From the NCBI GenBank assembly GCA_016933195.1, contig JAFGBN010000098.1, positions 1 through 44,529 of the forward strand: DNA of 44,529 nt. Direction: 5' to 3'. The first letter of the stretch is position 1, and each line of letters begins with the position of its first letter. This document shows positions 20,624 to 30,534 of this stretch, in pieces. Under the pieces are notes generated by a model. That model saw only the letters and a list, made by a program, of their open reading frames with translations, ran no database searches and had not been told where the DNA came from. Source of the stretch: Dehalococcoidia bacterium. Lineage in GTDB: Bacteria > Chloroflexota > Dehalococcoidia > GIF9 > AB-539-J10. Position numbers and translations under genes: made by a program.

Positions 20624-21263
20624 TTTCTCTCTCCACTTCAGGTAGAATATCACCTTTATAAATCCATACTTTAACTCCAATATGTCCCATAACAGTATGG
20701 GCTTCGGTAAAACCATAGTCAATGTCAGCACGCAGTTTATGCAATGGCATTTGACCTTGATGAATGGTAGCTGACCTAGCAATCTCGGCTCCATGAAGCC
20801 TTCCGCCGCAGGTTATCTTAATTCCCTTAGCCCTAGCTTGCATGGTTCGAAAAGCTGCTTGTTTCATGGCTCGGCGGAAAGGTATCCTATCTTCAATACG
20901 TTCGGCTATGCTCTGACTTACCAAAGCAGCTTCAAGCTCAGGCTTGGCGACTTCCCTAATGGTCAATCTAATTTTCTCCCCGCTAATTTTCTCCAGTTCT
21001 GACCTCAGTATTTCTACGTTCTGCCCTCCCCGTCCAATTAAGATACCAGGGCGAGCTGAATAAAGGGTTAAGTATACCTCATCTCCTGGCCGTTCAATTT
21101 CCACCCTAGCAACAGCTCCTCCAGAACTTTTTTGGTTAATAGCCCTGCGCAGCTTTAAGTCACCCAGCAAAAACTGGGAATAGTTCTTCTCAGTGTACCA
21201 CTTGGCTTGCCAATCTTGGCTGATGCCCAGCCTGAAGCCACGAGGGTGAACTTTTTGTCCCAA
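20583..21263 (-). CDS. rpsC: 30S ribosomal protein S3
   Basis: [28 protein letters not shown] ... [18 protein letters not shown]. Confidence 0.98.
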   Translation of the reverse strand: MGQKVHPRGFRLGISQDWQAKWYTEKNYSQFLLGDLKLRRAINQKSSGGAVARVEIERPGDEVYLTLYSARPGILIGRGGQNVEILRSELEKISGEKIRLTIREVAKPELEAALVSQSIAERIEDRIPFRRAMKQAAFRTMQARAKGIKITCGGRLHGAEIARSATIHQGQMPLHKLRADIDYGFTEAHTVMGHIGVKVWIYKGDILPEVERESVTAEASKAPQSS

Positions 21264-21265
21264 AA

Positions 21266-21604
21266 TTATCCCTCCTCCTCAGCAACGAAGACGGTGATAT
21301 GGCTAGACCGCTTTAAAATAGGGCTTATACGAGATCTAGACTGGGGGCGAAATCTCTTTAAGGTATGTCCTTGATCAGCAAAGATCTCAGTGATTTTGAG
21401 GTCAGCCGGTGACATTTGAAGGTTGTTCTCCGCATTGGCTGCTGCTGATTTGATTGTTTTAGCTACTGCTTTGGCTGTCGGAGTAGGCAGAAAGCTAAGA
21501 ATAGTCAAAGCTTCATCAACTTTTTTGCCTCTAACCATATTGATCGCCAAACGAACTTTCCGAGGCAAAATACCGACGTCCTTAGTTACAGCTCTTACCT
21601 TCAT
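21266..21604 (-). CDS. rplV: 50S ribosomal protein L22
   Basis: KVRLAINMVRGKKVDEALTILSFLPTPTAKAVAKTIKSAAANAENN. Confidence 0.97.
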   Translation of the reverse strand: MKVRAVTKDVGILPRKVRLAINMVRGKKVDEALTILSFLPTPTAKAVAKTIKSAAANAENNLQMSPADLKITEIFADQGHTLKRFRPQSRSRISPILKRSSHITVFVAEEEG

Positions 21605-21610
21605 CGTGTC

Positions 21611-21898
21611 TTACCTTCCTGGTTGCGCAGTCATTTTGGTTTTGGTGACATGTCCCCTAAATGTCCGGGTAGAGGCAAATTCTGCTAACTTATGCCCTAC
21701 CATGTTTTCAGTGATAAAAATGGGCACGTGTCTTCTGCCATTATGAACGGCAATAGTATGGCCTATCATCTGAGGCAAAATGGTAGAGGCACGAGACCAA
21801 GTCTTTATCACTGTTTTCTCTCCCGAACTGTTAAGCGCTTCTATTTTCTTAAGCAGTTTAGCGTCATAATAGGGGCCTTTCTTACGCGACCTTGACAT
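21611..21898 (-). CDS. rpsS: 30S ribosomal protein S19
   Basis: [23 protein letters not shown] ... [33 protein letters not shown]. Confidence 0.98.
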   Translation of the reverse strand: MSRSRKKGPYYDAKLLKKIEALNSSGEKTVIKTWSRASTILPQMIGHTIAVHNGRRHVPIFITENMVGHKLAEFASTRTFRGHVTKTKMTAQPGR

Positions 21899-21899
21899 T

Positions 21900-22721
21900 C
21901 TATTCCCTCCGCCTAAGGATCATTTTATCGGATACTTTACGACGCCGAGTTCTATAACCCAAAGCAGGCTTTCCCCAAGGTGTTTTTGGAGGCATTCCTC
22001 GTGGAGCTCTGCCTTCACCACCTCCATGCGGGTGATCCCGAGGAGTCATGGCAGATCCCCTGACTGAAGGGCGCAAGCCCAACCATCTCTTACGGCCAGC
22101 TTTACCTAATTTTATGTTTTCATGGTCAACATTGCCTATCTGACCAATGCTGGCCCAGCATTTATTATGAAATTTGCGCAATTCACTTGAAGGCAGCTTA
22201 ATCAAGACGTGCTTGTCCTCTTTACTCACGATTTGGGCCGAAGTTCCAGCGCTGTGAACAAGCTGGCCTCCTTTTCCTGGTTCAAGCTCAATGTTGTGCA
22301 GCAAGGTTCCTGTGGGGATAGAACTCAACGGTAAGGCATTCCCTGATCTTATCTCAGCGTCCTCAGCTGCCTTTATAGTGTCACCTAAGTTAAGATCTAG
22401 AGGAGCGAGGATGTAGCGTTTCTCTCCATCAACATAGTGAATTAGAGCAATCCGAGCTGACCTATTGGGGTCATATTCAATAGATGCTACTTTGCCTGGA
22501 ATACCAAGCTTATCCCTCTTAAAATCGATAACACGAAGCTTGCGCTTAGCGCCACCACCTCTGTGGCGCACGGTTATAACACCTCGGTTATTACGCCCTG
22601 CTTTCTTTTTCAACGACAAAAGTAAAGATTTCTCAGGGGCTATTTTGCTTAACTCCTCAAAATTGGCACTAGACATATATCTTCTGCCTGGAGAAGTTGG
22701 ATTATAGGTCTTCAATCCCAC
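21900..22721 (-). CDS. rplB: 50S ribosomal protein L2 (GTG start)
   Basis: [17 protein letters not shown] ... [43 protein letters not shown]. Confidence 0.98.
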   Translation of the reverse strand: MGLKTYNPTSPGRRYMSSANFEELSKIAPEKSLLLSLKKKAGRNNRGVITVRHRGGGAKRKLRVIDFKRDKLGIPGKVASIEYDPNRSARIALIHYVDGEKRYILAPLDLNLGDTIKAAEDAEIRSGNALPLSSIPTGTLLHNIELEPGKGGQLVHSAGTSAQIVSKEDKHVLIKLPSSELRKFHNKCWASIGQIGNVDHENIKLGKAGRKRWLGLRPSVRGSAMTPRDHPHGGGEGRAPRGMPPKTPWGKPALGYRTRRRKVSDKMILRRRE

Positions 22722-22795
22722 AAATCACCTCGCATCCTTAAACTCTAACATCTAATGTCTAAATCTTAAACCCTGGAAACTTAGGGTTTCTAGAC

Positions 22796-22891
22796 TTAGG
22801 GATGTTTCCTCTGCCAGCGAGTCTTCTTAAGAAGCTTCTTGTGCTGGTGCTTTGACATTTTTTTCTTTCTCCACTTAATAACCGAGCCCAT
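22796..22891 (-). CDS. 31-aa bS22 / AURKAIP1-COX24-domain-like small basic ribosomal protein
   Basis: Manual translation: MGSVIKWRKKKMSKHQHKKLLKKTRWQRKHP*. Its ATG overlaps the rplW stop (TAATG). MGSVIK..RKKMSKxxHxKLLxKTRxQR is the recalled bS22-type pattern. Confidence 0.85.
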   Translation of the reverse strand: MGSVIKWRKKKMSKHQHKKLLKKTRWQRKHP

Positions 22892-23175
22892 TAAATACCC
22901 TCAAGGAAAGTAATTTTATCTCCTGGTTGCAAACTGACCACTGCCTTCTTCCAAGATGGGGTTGTTACCTGGCGTTTGCCCATCCTTCTCGTCTTTCCTG
23001 AAACTGCCATTACATTTACTTTAGCTACCTTAACTTTAAAGGCTAGTTCCACTGCCTCCTTAATCTGGAACTTGGTAGCTTTGCCGGCTACCTCGAAGGC
23101 ATATTTATCCTCTTCCTTAAGCATGGTAGCCTTTTCCGTAATTAAAGGACGCCGCAACACCTCATAAAGGTGCAT
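22891..23175 (-). CDS. rplW: 50S ribosomal protein L23
   Basis: LYEVLRRPLITEKATMLKEEDKYAFEVAGKATKFQIKEAVELAFKVKVAKVNVM. Confidence 0.97.
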   Translation of the reverse strand: MHLYEVLRRPLITEKATMLKEEDKYAFEVAGKATKFQIKEAVELAFKVKVAKVNVMAVSGKTRRMGKRQVTTPSWKKAVVSLQPGDKITFLEGI

Positions 23176-23851
23176 GACTCTTCCTCCTGGAATTCTCTGA
23201 ATTTTTAGAGCTCTCTTTTTTAGTTATATTTCGACCCCAAATTTGTTCTATACTGCGCACTGCAGGCACAGTAGCAATTATCATTTTGTAAGACAGTAAA
23301 TCCAATACATTAATTAGAGGTGAAGGTAGAACTTTGATGCTGGTTAAATTAGCCGCTGATTTGACCACATTGGGTAGGGATTGGGCAGTAAGGATTAAAG
23401 TGGGAGGAGTGACTCCGAGAGATGATAAGGCGTTGACCATAGGTTTCGTTTTTGGTTCCTCAAAGTCAAGTTCCTGTACTAATTTTATATTTCCCTCTTT
23501 AACTTTGGCGGAAAGAAGGCATTTCAAAGCTAATCGTCTCATCTTTTTGGGCATGGCTTGACGATATGAGCGTGGCCTAGGACCAAAAGCTACTCCACCT
23601 CCTCTAAGGAGAGGTGATTTTATATTTCCCCTCCGTGCCCTTCCGGTGTGCTTCTGGGGATAAAGTTTCCTTGTGCTTCCTCTAACCTCGCCTCTCGTCT
23701 TGGCGAAGGCCGTTCCTTGGCGCCTATTAGCTAGCTGCCTTGCCATAGCCTGATGAACTACTGCCGCGTTAAAGGGAAGGCCAAAAACGTCCTCGCTAAT
23801 CTCTGCTTGGTCAACAACTTCGCCTGTCAGGCTATAAATTGGTACTTGCAC
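23162..23851 (-). CDS. rplD: 50S ribosomal protein L4
   Basis: RQGTAFAKTRGEVRGSTRKLYPQKHTGRARRGNIKSPLLRGGGVAFGPRPRSY. Confidence 0.97.
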   Translation of the reverse strand: MQVPIYSLTGEVVDQAEISEDVFGLPFNAAVVHQAMARQLANRRQGTAFAKTRGEVRGSTRKLYPQKHTGRARRGNIKSPLLRGGGVAFGPRPRSYRQAMPKKMRRLALKCLLSAKVKEGNIKLVQELDFEEPKTKPMVNALSSLGVTPPTLILTAQSLPNVVKSAANLTSIKVLPSPLINVLDLLSYKMIIATVPAVRSIEQIWGRNITKKESSKNSENSRRKSHAPL

Positions 23852-24467
23852 TTCTTACTACCTTCCGAATAATTACTAAGCTCCCATTAGCTCCGGGCCC
23901 TGCTCCCTTCAACAAAAGCAAGCTGCGATTTGAGTCAGCTTGAATTACTTCAAGATTATGCACCGTGGTCTTCCTATTTCCCATGTGCCCTGCCATATGC
24001 TTTCCCTTGAGCACTCGGCCAGGGGATGTGGTAGCCCCAATTGAGCCGGGAGCACGATGCCGATCACTCTGGCCGTGGGTTTTCGGCCCACCGGCAAAAT
24101 GATAGCGTTTCACCACGCCGGCAAAACCCCTGCCTTTGGAAAAGCCAGTTACATTTACTAGGTCGCCGGAGTTTAGAGAGCTAATGTCTACTTTCTCACC
24201 GCGTTTGGTCGAGCTAATATCCTCGTTTCTGAATTCGTGAAGATAACGGACTTTATCTATGCCTTGGAGATGTCCTTTTTGTGGAGAGGTAAGGCGCTTA
24301 GCTTTTCCAAAGCCTAGCTGGATAGCATTATAGCCATCCTTGGCTTGGCTCTTCACTTGGGTTACAACGGAGGGTCCTGCTTCAATGGCAGTAACTGCGA
24401 TTGCCTCTCCGTTCTCTAGAAAGAGCTGAGTCATGCCTATTTTTTTGCCAATAATGCCAGGAAACAT
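23832..24467 (-). CDS. rplC: 50S ribosomal protein L3
   Basis: IIGKKIGMTQLFLENGEAIAVT ... KGRGFAGVVKRYHFAGGPKTHGQSDRHRAPGSIGATTSPGRVLKGKHMAGHMGN. Confidence 0.98.
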   Translation of the reverse strand: MFPGIIGKKIGMTQLFLENGEAIAVTAIEAGPSVVTQVKSQAKDGYNAIQLGFGKAKRLTSPQKGHLQGIDKVRYLHEFRNEDISSTKRGEKVDISSLNSGDLVNVTGFSKGRGFAGVVKRYHFAGGPKTHGQSDRHRAPGSIGATTSPGRVLKGKHMAGHMGNRKTTVHNLEVIQADSNRSLLLLKGAGPGANGSLVIIRKVVRSASTNL

Positions 24468-24475
24468 AGCTTTAA

Positions 24476-24784
24476 CTATAATTTAATATCTATCTCCACT
24501 CCAGATGCTAAATTGAGTTGACTTAAACTGTCTATAGTCTTGGAACCTGCTTGAAGAATATCAATTAACCTCTTGTGGGTCCTGATTTCGAACTGCTCTC
24601 TCGAATCCTTATCAATGTTGGAGGAGCGGATAACGCAAAAACTTTCAATATGCGTGGGTAAGGGGACTGGGCCAACAACTATAGCCCCGGTGCGTTCCAC
24701 CACTTCTACTATTTGCCTTGCCACTTGGTCAACTAACCTGTGGTCGAACCCTTTGATCTTAACGCGGACCTTTTCGCTGGTCAT
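24476..24784 (-). CDS. rpsJ: 30S ribosomal protein S10
   Basis: [71 protein letters not shown]. Confidence 0.98.
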   Translation of the reverse strand: MTSEKVRVKIKGFDHRLVDQVARQIVEVVERTGAIVVGPVPLPTHIESFCVIRSSNIDKDSREQFEIRTHKRLIDILQAGSKTIDSLSQLNLASGVEIDIKL

Positions 24785-26862
24785 CTATCTCGCCCCATTC
24801 TAGCCACAATTCGCTCTGTCAAATTAGCAGACAATTTCTCATAGCGATGAAACTGCATGGTGTGATTTGCCCTTCCTTGGCTGAGTGATCTCAGGTTGCT
24901 AGCAAAGCCGAAAGTTTCTGCCAAAGGAACAAGACAACGAATAGAGGAGAAGTCTTCGCGGCTCTGAATGCTTTCGACATGCGCTCTTCGTGAATTTAAA
25001 TCACCAACGATATCTCCCAAGAACCCAGATGGAGTTATTATTTCCATCTCCATAATTGGTTCCAGAAGGGCGGGTTTGGCTTTTCTTAGCCCGTCCTTCA
25101 CAGCTATAGAAGCTGCCATCTTAAAAGCCAAGTCTGAGGAATCAACCTCGTGAAAACTGCCATCGTATAAAGTCGCTTTAATATCTATTACAGGATAGCT
25201 TGCTAATGCCCCACTTTGCAATGCTGTCTTGATTCCTGCTTCCACTGGTGGAACAAACTCCTTGGGTATAGCTCCGCTTCTAATTTTGTCGTAAAACTCA
25301 AAGCCGCTGCCTTGTTCTCCAGGCTCAAGTTTAAGCCAAACATGCCCATACTGCCCCTTACCCCCGGACTGCCGAATGAATCGTCCTTCAGATTCTACAG
25401 GAATGGTGATTGTTTCTTTGTAAGCTACTTGGGGCTTACCAACATTCACCTTTACACCGAACTCACGGAACATGCGGTCCAGCAATACTTCAATATGAAG
25501 TTCACCCATTCCCGAAATGAGAGTTTGACCTGTTTCCGGGTCGTTGTGGATTTTGAAAGTGGGATCCTCAACAGCAAGCTTAGTCAGGACGTCATCTAGC
25601 TTATCTCGGTCAGCTTTACTTTTAGGTTCGACAGCCATAGAGAGCACTGGTTCAGAGAAGCGTATAGATTCAAAAAGTGCAGGCCGCGTGGCATCACAGA
25701 GTGTGTCTCCTGTCGATGTCTTCTTGAGCCCTAAGGTTGCTACAATGCTACCAGTATCAGCTAGGGCGACTTCCTCGCGGTGGTCAGCATGCATAACATA
25801 TAGCTTTCCTAATCTCTCCTTCTCACCTACGCTAGTATTGAGAACTTGTGCCCCTGGTTTTACTTTACCTGAATATACGCGTAGATAGGTCAACCTGCCC
25901 ATAAATGGGTCGGAAACCGTCTTGAATGCTAGAGCTGAAAAAGGTTCGTCATCACTTGCCTGGCAAATGATTTCCCCTTCTTTTTTAACTTTGCGCGCAT
26001 GGACAGGTGGAACATCTAAGGGTGAGGGAAGGTAATCCACAATAGCATCGAGCAATGGTTGAATGCCTTTCCCCCTTAAAGCACTACCGCAAAGGATAGG
26101 CACCACATGGCTTGAGGTGGTCAGCCTTCTTATAGCTGCCTTGAGTTGATGAACAGGAATATCTTGTCCATTAAGGTACATCAGCATAATCTGGTCATCA
26201 TTTTCAGCTAATTTCTCAACCAACGCTTGATGATGGCTAGCCACAACAGCCTTATCGCCTTCCGCTATAGCCTCCTCCACCGGTGTCATATCTGGGTTAT
26301 TGGAGAAAACAATAGCCTTATTCTCTATGAGGTCGATAATTCCGTGGAAAGAGCTCTCACTTCCTAAAGGAAGTTGTATAAGCAATGCATTAGCTCGCAA
26401 CCTTTCCTTAATCATAGCCACTGTGTGGTAAAAATCAGCACCCATCCTGTCCATCTTGTTGATAAAGCAAATCCTAGCCACATGGTATTTATCTGCTTGG
26501 TGCCATACAGCCTCTGATTGAGCTTCTACTCCAGCTACACCGTCGAAAATCACCACACCTCCATCTAGTACACGGAGGCTACGCTCCACCTCGGCAGTGA
26601 AATCCACATGCCCAGGGGTGTCAATGATGTTGATACAATGTTCACGCCAGTTACAGGTGGTGGCTGCTGAAGTAATAGTGATACCTCGCTCTCTTTCCTG
26701 CTCCATCCAATCCATTACCGCTGTCCCTTCATCCACACTTCCAATTTTATAAGTACGCCCTGCGTAGTAAAGAACTCTCTCCGTAGCAGTGGTTTTACCA
26801 GCATCTATATGAGCGATGATGCCTATATTTCGTATCTTCTCCAAAGGGAAAGTCCGTGACAT
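24781..26862 (-). CDS. fusA: Elongation factor G
   Basis: [35 protein letters not shown] ... [23 protein letters not shown] ... [25 protein letters not shown]. Confidence 0.98.
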   Translation of the reverse strand: MSRTFPLEKIRNIGIIAHIDAGKTTATERVLYYAGRTYKIGSVDEGTAVMDWMEQERERGITITSAATTCNWREHCINIIDTPGHVDFTAEVERSLRVLDGGVVIFDGVAGVEAQSEAVWHQADKYHVARICFINKMDRMGADFYHTVAMIKERLRANALLIQLPLGSESSFHGIIDLIENKAIVFSNNPDMTPVEEAIAEGDKAVVASHHQALVEKLAENDDQIMLMYLNGQDIPVHQLKAAIRRLTTSSHVVPILCGSALRGKGIQPLLDAIVDYLPSPLDVPPVHARKVKKEGEIICQASDDEPFSALAFKTVSDPFMGRLTYLRVYSGKVKPGAQVLNTSVGEKERLGKLYVMHADHREEVALADTGSIVATLGLKKTSTGDTLCDATRPALFESIRFSEPVLSMAVEPKSKADRDKLDDVLTKLAVEDPTFKIHNDPETGQTLISGMGELHIEVLLDRMFREFGVKVNVGKPQVAYKETITIPVESEGRFIRQSGGKGQYGHVWLKLEPGEQGSGFEFYDKIRSGAIPKEFVPPVEAGIKTALQSGALASYPVIDIKATLYDGSFHEVDSSDLAFKMAASIAVKDGLRKAKPALLEPIMEMEIITPSGFLGDIVGDLNSRRAHVESIQSREDFSSIRCLVPLAETFGFASNLRSLSQGRANHTMQFHRYEKLSANLTERIVARMGRDR

Positions 26863-26899
26863 AAGCTTATTTTTCTCCCCGAGTGCTGTTTTCAATTTC

Positions 26900-27373
26900 T
26901 CACCAACGATAATGAACAAAGGCTTTATTAGCCTCAGCCATCCTATGGAGGTCGCTACGTCTCTTAATTGTTGCTCCGCGCTCCTGAATGGCATCGACTA
27001 ATTCAGCAGCCAATTTTTCTTCCATAGATTTGCCGCTACGCGCTCGTGCTGAAGTAATAAGCCATTTCATGGCAAGAGCGCGACCCTGGTCTTTCTCTAC
27101 CTCCACAGGAACTTGATAGGTAGCCCCTCCAACACGCCGTGGCTTAACTCTCAGAAGAGGTGCGGCACTTCTGATTGCCTGCTCCAAAACTTCCGCAGGA
27201 TTGCTATCTATTTGCTGGCCAGCAAGCTCTAGAGCATTATAGACAATGTGTTCAGCCGTAGCTTTTTGCCCTCTGAGCATAAGTTTGTTAATAAATTTAG
27301 CCGTGGTGACGCTGCCATACTTGGCATCAGGAGGCGCTACTCTTCTTACTATTCTCTTAACTCTCCTTGGCAT
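26900..27373 (-). CDS. rpsG: 30S ribosomal protein S7
   Basis: [49 protein letters not shown] ... [17 protein letters not shown]. Confidence 0.98.
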   Translation of the reverse strand: MPRRVKRIVRRVAPPDAKYGSVTTAKFINKLMLRGQKATAEHIVYNALELAGQQIDSNPAEVLEQAIRSAAPLLRVKPRRVGGATYQVPVEVEKDQGRALAMKWLITSARARSGKSMEEKLAAELVDAIQERGATIKRRSDLHRMAEANKAFVHYRW

Positions 27374-27376
27374 TTG

Positions 27377-27802
27377 CTAACTCGCTAATTTCGCTGGTTT
27401 CTTGGCACCATACTGGCTGCGACCTTGTTTCCGGTCAGTTACCCCTTCAGTATCTAAGGTACCACGAATAATGTGGTAGCGAATTCCAGGGACATCCTTG
27501 ACCCTGCCACCACGAATTAAGACTACCGAATGTTCCTGCAAATTATGTCCTTCGCCAGGAATATAAGCATTCACTTCCATGCCATTTGTTAACCTTACAC
27601 GAGCAACTTTACGCAATGCCGAGTTCGGCTTCTTGGGGGTAGCAGTCTTAACTTGAATGCAAACACCTCTCTTCTGAGGTGCCCCATGGGTCCATTTGGT
27701 TTTGGCTTTCATGGCATTATAAAGGAGATGCAATGCCGGGGACTTAGTTCGTTTTTTAGGCTTCTGCCGCCCCTTACGAATAAGTTGATTAATTGTTGGC
27801 AC
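27377..27802 (-). CDS. rpsL: 30S ribosomal protein S12
   Basis: [24 protein letters not shown] ... [22 protein letters not shown] ... [38 protein letters not shown]. Confidence 0.98.
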   Translation of the reverse strand: MPTINQLIRKGRQKPKKRTKSPALHLLYNAMKAKTKWTHGAPQKRGVCIQVKTATPKKPNSALRKVARVRLTNGMEVNAYIPGEGHNLQEHSVVLIRGGRVKDVPGIRYHIIRGTLDTEGVTDRKQGRSQYGAKKPAKLAS

Positions 27803-27837
27803 TTCTATACTCCTTCCCCTATTTTAGGCAATTTAAA

Positions 27838-27900
27838 AAGCCGCCTGGTCATATGCCGATCTACTCATTATGAGAATTTCGCTCGGCTTCAGCCAGCCGA
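27838..27900 (-). promoter_or_regulatory. Candidate attenuator-like leader with mutually exclusive hairpins
   Basis: In the transcript, AAGCCGA (27889-27883) can pair with upstream TCGGCT (27900-27895) or with downstream CGGCTT (27843-27838), which runs into UUUUU. Confidence 0.4.
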
Positions 27901-27949
27901 CTTTCCTAACTCTCTAAACTTTTTACTTTCTAGTAGATACCAAAATAAC

Positions 27950-27978
27950 AAAGTAGCATAAAGAAATAAAAATGTCAA
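27950..27978 (-). promoter_or_regulatory. Candidate sigma-A-type promoter upstream of rpsL
   Basis: Minus strand TTGACA (27978-27973), 17-nt spacer, then weak -10 TACTTT (27955-27950); faces the rpsL operon. Confidence 0.5.
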
Positions 27979-28011
27979 TTAGCTATGGGCTCACTATATC
28001 ATAGCTTTTTT

Positions 28012-28269
28012 CTAACGACTAGCAAACTCAACTATGGTAACGCCATAGTCCCCTTCACCATAGCCGCCAAGGCGGTAAGATTTAACCAAAGGGTGCTTGG
28101 CTAATGCTTCTTGCACTGCCTGACGCAGTACTCCTATTCCCTTACCATGGACAATACGCACACAGGGCAAGCCAGCCATAAAAGCATCGTTAAGGTATTG
28201 GTCAAGTCTGAATAAGGCTTCATCAACCGTGAGATGGCGTAACCTCAATTCTCTATCCACTGCTTTCAT
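28012..28269 (-). CDS. Stand-alone Smr (MutS2 C-terminal-like) domain protein
   Basis: LRLRHLTVDEALFRLDQYLNDAFMAGLPCVRIVHGKGIGVLRQAVQEALAKHPLVKSYRLGGYGEGDYGVTIVEF. Confidence 0.9.
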   Translation of the reverse strand: MKAVDRELRLRHLTVDEALFRLDQYLNDAFMAGLPCVRIVHGKGIGVLRQAVQEALAKHPLVKSYRLGGYGEGDYGVTIVEFASR

Positions 28270-29816
28270 GGTGACTTTATAAACTCCAAGTGCAGAACCT
28301 CTTTAGTAGTTACAGTGACCTTAACTCTATCATCGATACGCCAGCCCACTACCCAGATTATTTGTTGAGGAGAGCAAACTATGGGAATATGCTTCCGCCA
28401 CGAGAGGTGTATTTTGGCATCAACCATAAAGTCCTGAAGCTTTTTAGGCATATTCATGCCCAGAGGCTGGAATCTGTCCCCTGGCTGGCGCTGGCGGACA
28501 AGTAATTCGGTTCCTGTTTTGTGCAAATCGAGTTCGGCAACAAAATCCCTGCCCTTTTGTTGAGATTGCTTTGCTGTGCTTGCAATGACAGGGAGGTTTC
28601 GTTCTTGCATAATGCTGGATATAACCCGCCAGCCGGGCAAAACAGTGTTACCTGGGATATTGAGGGGAAACTCACCTTGCAGCGGAGAAAGTGAGACCCA
28701 CTCAACACTGCCCCTTATCTGATGGGGGACAATTAAGTGGGGAGACCCTCGGTTTTCCCGCCCTTTATTTGGCGAGAGGCGTGAGGGCACAACAACAATC
28801 TCATTATACTCACTCCAGCAAACAAGGCCATGGGGCAGGGAAGTCTTTTTGCCCACAGGCTTGTCCAGCAAACCCCTTACTGCCTCGATGTGGCTTGCCT
28901 CAATATCCTGAGTGTCTCCTACCAGTTTATCTATGGCTAACCTTACTATCTGTCTTTGCAAAGCTATAGGCAAGGCGCGAGCCTTCCTCTTATTGAGATG
29001 GATAGCGTTTTCTTCTTGCTTGGCCACTTCACTCCATAACTGAAGAGCTTGCTGTTCAATGAAAGAGCTATCATCCCGGGCGATTTTAGCTAAACGAAGC
29101 AGCGCTTGGTCTATCGAGGGGTTATATCCTCTAAGCAGCGGCAGAAGCTCGAGGCGGAGGCGATTTCGAAAAAAAATTAATGAGAGGTTGGAGGAATCAC
29201 TTCGTGGCTCAAGCTGTTGTTCTTGACAGTAATTCAATGTTTCCTCTCTGGTGGTATCAAGAAGAGGCCTTATTACGGATAGATTGCTTCGCTTCGCTTG
29301 CGATGACGTTCCCTCTTTGCCATATACCATAGGTGAGTAAGGCTCAAGGCCACGTAGCCCAGAGGTCCCTGTTCCCCGCAGTATATGCATCAAGATGGTT
29401 TCTACTTGGTCATCCTTGGTATGGCCTATGGCTACTCGATTGGCTCCTATGTCATTTGCTACCCGGGCGAGAAAATTATAGCGTAGTCCTCTGGCTGCCT
29501 CCTCAATAGAGCAATTCCTTTGAGCCTTGTAGCTAGCCACATCTTGTTTATCAATAGTGATGGCTATGCTCAGCCTGTCAGCTAGATTAGCCACATAGCT
29601 GGCGTCTGCTTGAGATTCAGCGCCTCGAAGCTGATGGTTTAGATGGGCTACATGAAGGTTTATACCCAATCTCCTTTGACACCTTGCCAGGACGTGAAGC
29701 AAGCATACTGAGTCAGCACCACCTGATACCCCAGCAAGCACCGTCTCTCCAGGTGGAATCAGGCTGTGCTGCTGAATGAAATCCAGGATTCTTGACTCAA
29801 GCCTAATCTTTTTCAT
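28266..29816 (-). CDS. tilS: tRNA(Ile)-lysidine synthase
   Basis: VLAGVSGGADSVCLLHVLARC PP-loop; LNHQLRGAESQADASYV; RQPGDRFQPLGMNMPKKLQDFMVDAKI. Confidence 0.96.
   Translation of the reverse strand: MKKIRLESRILDFIQQHSLIPPGETVLAGVSGGADSVCLLHVLARCQRRLGINLHVAHLNHQLRGAESQADASYVANLADRLSIAITIDKQDVASYKAQRNCSIEEAARGLRYNFLARVANDIGANRVAIGHTKDDQVETILMHILRGTGTSGLRGLEPYSPMVYGKEGTSSQAKRSNLSVIRPLLDTTREETLNYCQEQQLEPRSDSSNLSLIFFRNRLRLELLPLLRGYNPSIDQALLRLAKIARDDSSFIEQQALQLWSEVAKQEENAIHLNKRKARALPIALQRQIVRLAIDKLVGDTQDIEASHIEAVRGLLDKPVGKKTSLPHGLVCWSEYNEIVVVPSRLSPNKGRENRGSPHLIVPHQIRGSVEWVSLSPLQGEFPLNIPGNTVLPGWRVISSIMQERNLPVIASTAKQSQQKGRDFVAELDLHKTGTELLVRQRQPGDRFQPLGMNMPKKLQDFMVDAKIHLSWRKHIPIVCSPQQIIWVVGWRIDDRVKVTVTTKEVLHLEFIKSP
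28561..28592 (+). repeat. Palindromic-type interspersed repeat within tilS (copy A)
   Basis: TGAGATTGCTTTGCTGTGCTTGCAATGACAGG; read in tilS as VIASTAKQSQ. Confidence 0.8.
29276..29308 (+). repeat. Palindromic-type interspersed repeat within tilS (copy B)
   Basis: CGGATAGATTGCTTCGCTTCGCTTGCGATGACG; read in tilS as TSSQAKRSNLSV. Confidence 0.8.
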
Positions 29817-29840
29817 AGAGATTGCTTTGTCCCTCCGCCC

Positions 29841-29920
29841 CGGATTCTTTATCGCTCCACTCTTCAGAATGACAGTAAGCGAAAGGCTCAGAGCTTTGGC
29901 TCATCCTCGCAATGACATTG
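29841..29920 (+). repeat. Palindromic-type interspersed repeats (copy C, two units) between tilS and the phosphatase gene
   Basis: GGATTCTTTATCGCTCCACTCTTCAGAATGACAG and CAGAGCTTTGGCTCATCCTCGCAATGACATTG; the latter encodes the phosphatase tail CHCEDEPKL. Confidence 0.7.
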
Positions 29921-30517
29921 ATGAGGGATGTTGTTAAATGCCACCAGCCGAGTTCCATAACCCCCGAATTCAAGGATGCTTACCCCGCCAGTATCTAGCC
30001 TTAGCTTGGTAATGTATTTCAATGGTAAATCTAAAGCTTTAAAGATGATAGTTAAGGTAACAAAGTAATGGCTAACCACCGCTACTGTTTCGTTGTTATG
30101 CTCTGCTAGCAAGCGTTCAACAATTTTCCAGGACCTTTGTTGCACATCAACAAAACTTTCCCCTTTGGGCAATTTCTCTTTGCCTGCATCTTGCCACCAT
30201 TGCATCAAAAATTGACTGAAAGTGGTCGTCAGGTTGGAAACGCCAAAGCCCTCCAATTCGCCGACTTCTATCTCCCTAAGCTCATCATCAATCTCCACAG
30301 GTAATTGATGGTGATTGGCTATGGCCTTGGCAGTAGCCATAGCTCGTTTTAAAGGGCTGGAGATTATGGCAGCGATATTCTCATTCTTCAAGAACGAAGC
30401 TAATCTTTGGGCTTGCCTTAACCCCGTATCATTTAATTCAATATCGCTACTGCCTCCCTGAATACGTCTTTCCTTGTTCCAGTGAGTCTCTCCGTGTCTA
30501 ACTAAAATAAGCTTCAA
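29888..30517 (-). CDS. Histidine phosphatase (phosphoglycerate mutase-like) family protein
   Basis: MKLILVRHGETHWNKERRIQGGSSDIELNDTGLRQAQRLA; VAVVSHYFVTLTI. Confidence 0.92.
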   Translation of the reverse strand: MKLILVRHGETHWNKERRIQGGSSDIELNDTGLRQAQRLASFLKNENIAAIISSPLKRAMATAKAIANHHQLPVEIDDELREIEVGELEGFGVSNLTTTFSQFLMQWWQDAGKEKLPKGESFVDVQQRSWKIVERLLAEHNNETVAVVSHYFVTLTIIFKALDLPLKYITKLRLDTGGVSILEFGGYGTRLVAFNNIPHQCHCEDEPKL

Positions 30518-30534
30518 GAATTCATCTCCTTAGG

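Noticed and set aside
20624-20794. N-terminal extension of track ORF 20195..20794 ([16 protein letters not shown]...)
   Set aside because: It overlaps rpsC in another frame and is not L16-like; L16 starts at GTG 20623.
26863-26994. N-terminal extension of the EF-G ORF
   Set aside because: It overlaps rpsG in another frame; the canonical EF-G start [20 protein letters not shown] is at 26862.
27979-28012. Hairpin AGCTATG...CATAGCT followed by TTTTTT on the + strand
   Set aside because: It looks like a terminator, but no plus-strand gene precedes it; it may be a weak bidirectional end for the Smr gene, so not called.
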